Under the pieces are notes generated by a model. It saw nothing but the letters and a program-made list of their open reading frames with translations, did no database searches and had not been told where the DNA came from. The translations under genes were made by a program, and so were the position numbers. A DNA stretch of 64,000 nt from Nocardia sp. NBC_01327 (GTDB lineage Bacteria > Actinomycetota > Actinomycetes > Mycobacteriales > Mycobacteriaceae): the NCBI RefSeq assembly GCF_035958815.1, contig NZ_CP108383.1:1612001-1676000 (forward strand), in the 5' to 3' direction. Each line of letters begins with the position of its first letter. Position 1 is the first letter of the stretch. Shown piece after piece: positions 60,045 to 64,000 of this stretch.

Positions 60045-60239
60045 ATGACAACACAGACCACCAAGCGCCTGACCCGTTCGAACCATGACAAGTGGATCGC
60101 CGGAGTCTGCGGGGGTATCGCCGAATACTTCGGCTGGAACGCCAATCTCGTCCGGCTGCTGTTCGTGCTCTCCTGCCTGCTGCCGGGACCGCAGTTCATC
60201 CTCTACATCATCCTGTGGATCATCATTCCGAAGCACTGA
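60045..60239 (+). CDS. PspC-domain small membrane protein
   Basis: A 64-residue protein with the PspC pattern KWIAGVCGGIAEYFGWNANLVRLLFVL, ending in a second hydrophobic stretch (GPQFILYIILWIIIPKH). PspC proteins take part in envelope-stress responses. AGTGGAGG lies just before the ATG. It is a short stand-alone gene, followed directly by two DnaA boxes. Confidence 0.9.
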   Translation: MTTQTTKRLTRSNHDKWIAGVCGGIAEYFGWNANLVRLLFVLSCLLPGPQFILYIILWIIIPKH

Positions 60240-60240
60240 G

Positions 60241-60266
60241 TTATCCACAGCTGAGAGTTATCCACA
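60241..60266 (+). promoter_or_regulatory. Two direct DnaA boxes
   Basis: TTATCCACA occurs at 60241-60249 and 60258-60266 in the same orientation, 17 bases start to start; both match the bacterial DnaA-box consensus perfectly. There is no dnaA or dnaN nearby, so this is not the usual oriC. It may bind DnaA to regulate the flanking genes or to titrate the protein. Confidence 0.6.
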
Positions 60267-60339
60267 TTCGGTATGAAGGGGCTGCGTGCCGTCGGCGTGA
60301 GTGACAGGATGGTTATCACGTCACTGCGGAGGAGCGCAC

Positions 60340-60648
60340 ATGGTCACATCGGGTGATCTGCCGGGCCTGGATCTGCCGAATCTCGACTCACATTCCGAGC
60401 TCGGTGCGCTCGGCGCGGTAGAGCTAGCGCACCCGACGCAGGACATCGATGGTGACGGTCTACCGGACACCGTGACCACCAATAGTGACCACGCCATGCA
60501 CGTGTGGACCGATATGGATCACGACGGGTACGCCGATCATGTGACCGTTGTGGATACCGGCGGTGACTACTCGGCCTGGGAGTTCCATCATCATCCGGAT
60601 GGCTCGTCCGAATGGGTGCGCACAGACGAAGGGCGCCTGGGCAAGTAG
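60340..60648 (+). CDS. Small acidic protein with two DxDxDG calcium-loop-like motifs
   Basis: A 102-residue acidic protein without signal peptide. It contains DIDGDGLPDT and DMDHDGYADH, each matching the Asp-x-Asp-x-Asp-Gly loop of calcium-binding repeats, with VWTDMD/WEFHHH sequence around them. GCGGAGGAG precedes the ATG strongly. It is 33 bases before the EspC-like gene and may belong to the same transcription unit. The function is unknown. Confidence 0.75.
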   Translation: MVTSGDLPGLDLPNLDSHSELGALGAVELAHPTQDIDGDGLPDTVTTNSDHAMHVWTDMDHDGYADHVTVVDTGGDYSAWEFHHHPDGSSEWVRTDEGRLGK

Positions 60649-60681
60649 CCGAACCGGGGGGATTCGAGCGAGGGGGGATCG

Positions 60682-61002
60682 ATGGGTGGATTCGACGTGC
60701 TCGGCGTGGATCTCGATGGGCTGCGCGACACGATCACCACACTGCGGGGGTGCGCCGATACGCTGGAACAGCAGTCCCGCCGGGTGGGTGCGCATGTCTT
60801 CGGCATCAGCAATGAGGAAGCCGGGCGCAACTATTCAGCGTCGGGCGCGGCAGTGCAGCACGGATTCGAGCACATCGCGGCGTGTCTGCACCGCTGGTCT
60901 GCGGTCACTGCCGCTACTGCCGACGTATTCGACCGCGCCGCAGCGGAATACGCGCGCATCGACCACGAGCGCGCGGCCGCGGTATCGGGGGTGCATCCGT
61001 GA
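60682..61002 (+). CDS. EspC/WXG100-like T7SS substrate candidate
   Basis: A 106-residue all-helical protein without signal peptide. Near its C-terminus it has EYARIDHERAA, which contains YxxxD, the general type VII export signal. The size and the helix-turn-helix pattern resemble EspC-like ESX-1 secretion-associated proteins. Its stop overlaps the next start (GTGA), the pairing expected of a substrate and its partner. Several charged and Gly residues near the centre could form the turn. The family assignment is by pattern only. Confidence 0.65.
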   Translation: MGGFDVLGVDLDGLRDTITTLRGCADTLEQQSRRVGAHVFGISNEEAGRNYSASGAAVQHGFEHIAACLHRWSAVTAATADVFDRAAAEYARIDHERAAAVSGVHP

Positions 61003-63011
61003 CCTTCGATATGAGCGGCAAATCGGTCGACGACATTCTGGATTACGGCGCGCCGGGACTGGAGTACTGGGAGCGGTTCCTGCCGCTCTACGACAGGGCG
61101 TTCACGGCGCCGCACGATATCGAGCTCAGCGCCCTGCAAGCCGCATACGACGAGCAGCGCGGCGCCGATCTCGCGAAACTCGACAGTGCCCGAACGGAAT
61201 TGGTGCAGGCGCTCGATCAGTCCGAAGCGCAGTGGGCTGCCCAGTGCGGGGTGGCGCAGAGCCTGCCGTCCTGCTGGACCAGCGGCGCCGGCGGTGCGGC
61301 GCTGGCGATGGTGGTCACCCAATTGCGCCGAGCCCGCGAGGATATCGACGCCGCGCGCTCCGCCGCCACGGCCATCGGCGCTGCCGTCGAGCCACTGCGG
61401 CAGGCCGTGCTCACCAAGGCGGAGAGCGTCCTCGGCCTGCTCGAGGAAACCCCCGGCGGCGTAGGGAAACTCGCGATCGCCGGCAAATCGCCGGACGATA
61501 TCGAAGCCATGCTCGGCGATCACCCCGACCCCTGGCTCACCACCACATTCAAACCCGATGTGGAACACAAACTCGCCGCATTCCAGGCAGCCTGTACCGC
61601 CACCAACCGCTGCTTCGAATCCCACTACGACACCATCGTCGCGGCCATGAACCAGGTCTTGGACCTGCCCTACCCACAGCCCGCCCCGATCCCCGTCATC
61701 GCGCCCGCCCCGGAACCGTCTCCGGGCGCGCCCGGGGGTCGGCAGCCGGAACCGGCCCCGAGTGAACGGGGGCCACAGCCGCACGCCGTGCCGGAGTCGG
61801 CCGAACGGGGCTCACAGCCGCACGCTGCGCCGGAACAGGCCGAACGGGGGTCACAGCCGCAGGTCGCGCCGGAGACCGGATGGGCGCAGCGACCGGAACC
61901 GGTTCCGGTGCAACCGCATCAGAGCTACCCATCGGTCACCTCGGGCGGCCCCCAGGCCGCAGACTTCGCGCCGACCGCCCCGGCTTCAGTGGAATCGCCA
62001 CCCGCCCAACCACACTCCCCGGCGGACCTGTCCCGACCCTCCCTGCCGGACTCATCTCCGGATTCCGGTTCCGCCGGATGCGCACAGCCCCAGTCGGTTC
62101 CGAACACCCCGCCTGCGGACGCGCAGTCGGTCCCCAACGCTCGGCCGAATGGTTCAGCCCAGTCCGCACCCTCCGCTCCACCCGACGGTGCCAACCGATC
62201 CCCGTCGGCCCCCGGCGCGCAATCAGAGGGATCCAATCACCCACAGTCCCAGCCCAATTCGGACTCCAACGGCCTCACCAGCCTGGCCGACCTCATTCGA
62301 TCCCTGCTGTCGGTCCTGGACCCCGGCAAGCTCCCCTCTCTGACAGACCTCCTTCACCCCTCCGACCCTTCCGCCCACCCTGATCCCGCCCCGGACTCGC
62401 AGCACCCGGCGGAACATCCACCCCAACCCGATAAAGACGGCGGAGCCCCCGCGGGGCAGTGCCCGCAACCTGACACCAATCACCCTGGGCAGCAACACCA
62501 TCCGGGGAGCGACTCGGGCACCACCGGCGAGTCGCCGAGCGTCGACGCGAGATCACCATCCGGGCACTGCCCACCTGGCCCGACCACCCCGGCCCCTACC
62601 TGCGATGCCCCACTCCCGTCCTGCGATATCCCGCCGCGATCAGCCGAATGTCCAGCGCCGCAGGAAGAAAGCAGAGCCATCCCTCAACCTGACGGACAAT
62701 CCGCCGAGCACGCTCCGGCGTCCTGCATCATCAAAGGGCCGCCCGCGCCCGAAGGAACCCCACCGTCGCCGGACGATGCTCCGCTCCCCGACACCGGCCG
62801 AGTCTCACCCGACCAGGTGCAATTAGCCCCCGACCGTGATCCCGCACCAGTCACACCCCCCGACCGTGCGTCGCCACCGGACCCCTCCATGCCGCTCTCC
62901 GAAGTCCCTGCCCCCGAAGGAAATTCGCCCCACGCCAACGCCGATCCGACCGTAGAAATCCCAGAAGGCGGCGTCGAGATCCCCGAACTCTCGGACGCGA
63001 CGCCGTTATGA
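60999..63011 (+). CDS. Large helical N-domain protein with proline-rich tail (possible T7SS partner)
   Basis: A 670-residue protein from GTG 60999, translationally coupled to the EspC-like gene. Residues ~1-225 are predicted helical, with several Cys (CGVAQSLPSC, ACTATNRC). From residue ~230 on it is disordered, Pro/Ser/Gln/Asp-rich, with repeats such as ERGSQPHA and one hydrophobic island (LTSLADLIRSLLSVLDPGKLPSLTDLL). There is no signal peptide or membrane helix. The long N-domain next to a small YxxxD protein suggests a co-secreted type VII pair with a surface or spacer tail. No toxin or enzyme domain is seen. Confidence 0.65.
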   Translation: MTFDMSGKSVDDILDYGAPGLEYWERFLPLYDRAFTAPHDIELSALQAAYDEQRGADLAKLDSARTELVQALDQSEAQWAAQCGVAQSLPSCWTSGAGGAALAMVVTQLRRAREDIDAARSAATAIGAAVEPLRQAVLTKAESVLGLLEETPGGVGKLAIAGKSPDDIEAMLGDHPDPWLTTTFKPDVEHKLAAFQAACTATNRCFESHYDTIVAAMNQVLDLPYPQPAPIPVIAPAPEPSPGAPGGRQPEPAPSERGPQPHAVPESAERGSQPHAAPEQAERGSQPQVAPETGWAQRPEPVPVQPHQSYPSVTSGGPQAADFAPTAPASVESPPAQPHSPADLSRPSLPDSSPDSGSAGCAQPQSVPNTPPADAQSVPNARPNGSAQSAPSAPPDGANRSPSAPGAQSEGSNHPQSQPNSDSNGLTSLADLIRSLLSVLDPGKLPSLTDLLHPSDPSAHPDPAPDSQHPAEHPPQPDKDGGAPAGQCPQPDTNHPGQQHHPGSDSGTTGESPSVDARSPSGHCPPGPTTPAPTCDAPLPSCDIPPRSAECPAPQEESRAIPQPDGQSAEHAPASCIIKGPPAPEGTPPSPDDAPLPDTGRVSPDQVQLAPDRDPAPVTPPDRASPPDPSMPLSEVPAPEGNSPHANADPTVEIPEGGVEIPELSDATPL

Positions 63012-63044
63012 CTGCGAGATGTCGGCGTTAGCCCGGAATGTGTT

Positions 63045-63097
63045 TGGCCGGGATCCGCACCCGCTGTATTCCAGCTGGTTTCGGCGGATTCCGGCCA
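63045..63097. terminator. Hairpin between convergent genes, related to the 42080 palindrome
   Basis: TGGCCGGGATCCGC (63045-63058) and GCGGATTCCGGCCA (63084-63097) pair at 13 of 14 positions around a 25-base loop. The left arm shares TTGGCCGGGATCC with the palindrome at 42080. It lies between the proline-rich gene and the convergent hydrolase gene and probably serves as a terminator. Confidence 0.5.
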
Positions 63098-63114
63098 TGG
63101 GGTGGCGGGTGGGT

Positions 63115-63978
63115 TTACTTGCGGAGGGCCTGGACGAGTTGGAGGAGGGGGAGTTTTTGGGGGTGTTCGGGCTCTTCTTCCACGGCTTCGGGGTCGACTA
63201 TTTCGGTGTGGGGCAGGAGGGCTTCGGGGTCGGCGAAGAGTTTGTATTTCTTGTCGCCGAGGAGTTCGAAGTTGAGGAAGCCGACGAGGAGGGCTCGGGT
63301 GAGGCGTTCGGTTTTGGGCTCGTGCTTGCCGGCGCCGAGGGCCGACAGGGCGCGGCGGCCCTCGACCATGCCGTTGTGCGTGGCCTTTTCGACCGAACGC
63401 AGAATCGTCTTGCCGCCCCAGGCGGTGGCCAGGGGGATGGCATTGGAGCTGACCGAGCCGATATCGGAGGCGCCGGCCAGGATCAGTGCGGCGGTGTCGA
63501 TTCCGGGGGCGAGGGCCTCGGCGGACGGGGAGGTGGGGGAGGGGAAGAGCGCGGCGACGGCCGCGACCTCACGCTGCGAGGCGGCGATGACGGCCGCGCC
63601 CGCACCCATGCCGTGCCCGGCCAGCGCCAGCCGGTCGGGATGCACGCTGATATCGCCGCCGCCCAGCCGCACCCCGGCGCAGATGTCCAGGGTGGTGAGC
63701 AGATCGGTCGCGAGGTTCAGATGCGAAGGGATCGGGCCGCGTTCGGTATCGGGCGCGGCGGCGACGTAACCCCAGGAGGCCAGATGCTCCAGCAGTCGCC
63801 GATAGTTCACAGCGCCCGTCAGCCAGCCGTGCCCGAAGGCCACCGCCGGCAGATTGAGCCCCTTCTCGGGTGTGTACACCACCCCTGGCTGTCCGGCAAT
63901 GCCGAGGTTGCCGCGCAGCACCGAATGCGGGCCGCGGGCGGTCAAAGTGCTCAGGAGCGATTTCACAGACGCCGACAC
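63115..63978 (-). CDS. Alpha/beta-hydrolase homologue without nucleophile serine
   Basis: A 287-residue protein of the dienelactone-hydrolase/lipase-like fold. VVYTPEKGLNLPAVAFGHGWLTG and YVAAAPDTERGP give the first strands. The nucleophile elbow reads LALAGHGMGAGAA, so Gly123 stands where GHSMGG normally has Ser. A putative acid (GASDIGS) and His (KATHNGM) remain. The C-terminal ~75 residues form an added acidic/helical tail. It is predicted to be catalytically inactive or to use another mechanism. GTG 63978 is the start. A similar gene near glmM is remembered in mycobacteria, but this was not checked. Confidence 0.75.
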   Translation of the reverse strand: MSASVKSLLSTLTARGPHSVLRGNLGIAGQPGVVYTPEKGLNLPAVAFGHGWLTGAVNYRRLLEHLASWGYVAAAPDTERGPIPSHLNLATDLLTTLDICAGVRLGGGDISVHPDRLALAGHGMGAGAAVIAASQREVAAVAALFPSPTSPSAEALAPGIDTAALILAGASDIGSVSSNAIPLATAWGGKTILRSVEKATHNGMVEGRRALSALGAGKHEPKTERLTRALLVGFLNFELLGDKKYKLFADPEALLPHTEIVDPEAVEEEPEHPQKLPLLQLVQALRK

Positions 63979-64000
63979 GACAGTGAACTTATCCGATCGC

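Noticed and set aside
60241..60266. Origin of replication
   Set aside because: Only two DnaA boxes, no AT-rich unwinding region, and no dnaA, dnaN or rpmH genes nearby.

Overview
High-GC actinobacterial chromosome with many GTG starts. The window carries the infA-rpmJ-rpsM-rpsK-rpsD-rpoA-rplQ-truA block, a type VII secretion (T7SS) locus with ESX-4-like gene order, and rplM-rpsI-glmM. Remembered gene order around mycobacterial ESX-4 matches well, and the AraC/nitrilase genes recall Rhodococcus. A Nocardia-like member of the Nocardiaceae is the best guess; this is inference, not a database result.

Region 1 (1-12985) is a catabolic island. Seven minus-strand genes encode a full route from agmatine through N-carbamoylputrescine, putrescine, 4-aminobutanal, GABA and succinate semialdehyde to succinate. 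A permease is included and a divergent PucR-type regulator lies upstream. A short NAD-glutamate dehydrogenase, convergent with pucR, could recycle the glutamate made by GABA transamination.

Region 2 (13147-22374) holds a giant proline-rich MinD/EspI-like ATPase, then divergently infA and the alpha-operon ribosomal genes with rpoA and truA.

Region 3 (22575-28036) is the most unusual part. Three related AraC-type regulators are interleaved with two nitrilase-family proteins. Both nitrilase homologues keep the Glu-Lys-Glu framework but have Gly at residue 161 where the catalytic Cys should be. The layout resembles the nitR/nitA pair of Rhodococcus, but with predicted dead enzymes.

Region 4 (28040-31639) holds a copper-type CsoR with a palindromic operator candidate, a methylthioadenosine phosphorylase, a GalE3-like epimerase with a ~95-residue low-complexity insertion, and an FMN reductase.

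Region 5 (31627-55248) is the T7SS locus: eccE, eccB, mycP, eccD, eccC and two WXG100 genes behind a SigM-like promoter. A signalling block follows: PknF-like kinase, two paralogous lipoproteins, FHA protein, zinc metallopeptidase lipoprotein, FHA-ABC exporter (Rv1747-like) and an Hsp70-like repeat protein. Together they suggest phosphorylation-controlled envelope transport placed inside the secretion locus.

Region 6 (55450-63978) holds rplM-rpsI-glmM with structured spacers, an ABC-F ATPase, a PspC-like protein, two perfect DnaA boxes, an EspC-like gene with a large proline-rich partner, and an alpha/beta hydrolase homologue whose nucleophile Ser is Gly. I saw no tRNA, rRNA, CRISPR array or transposase.
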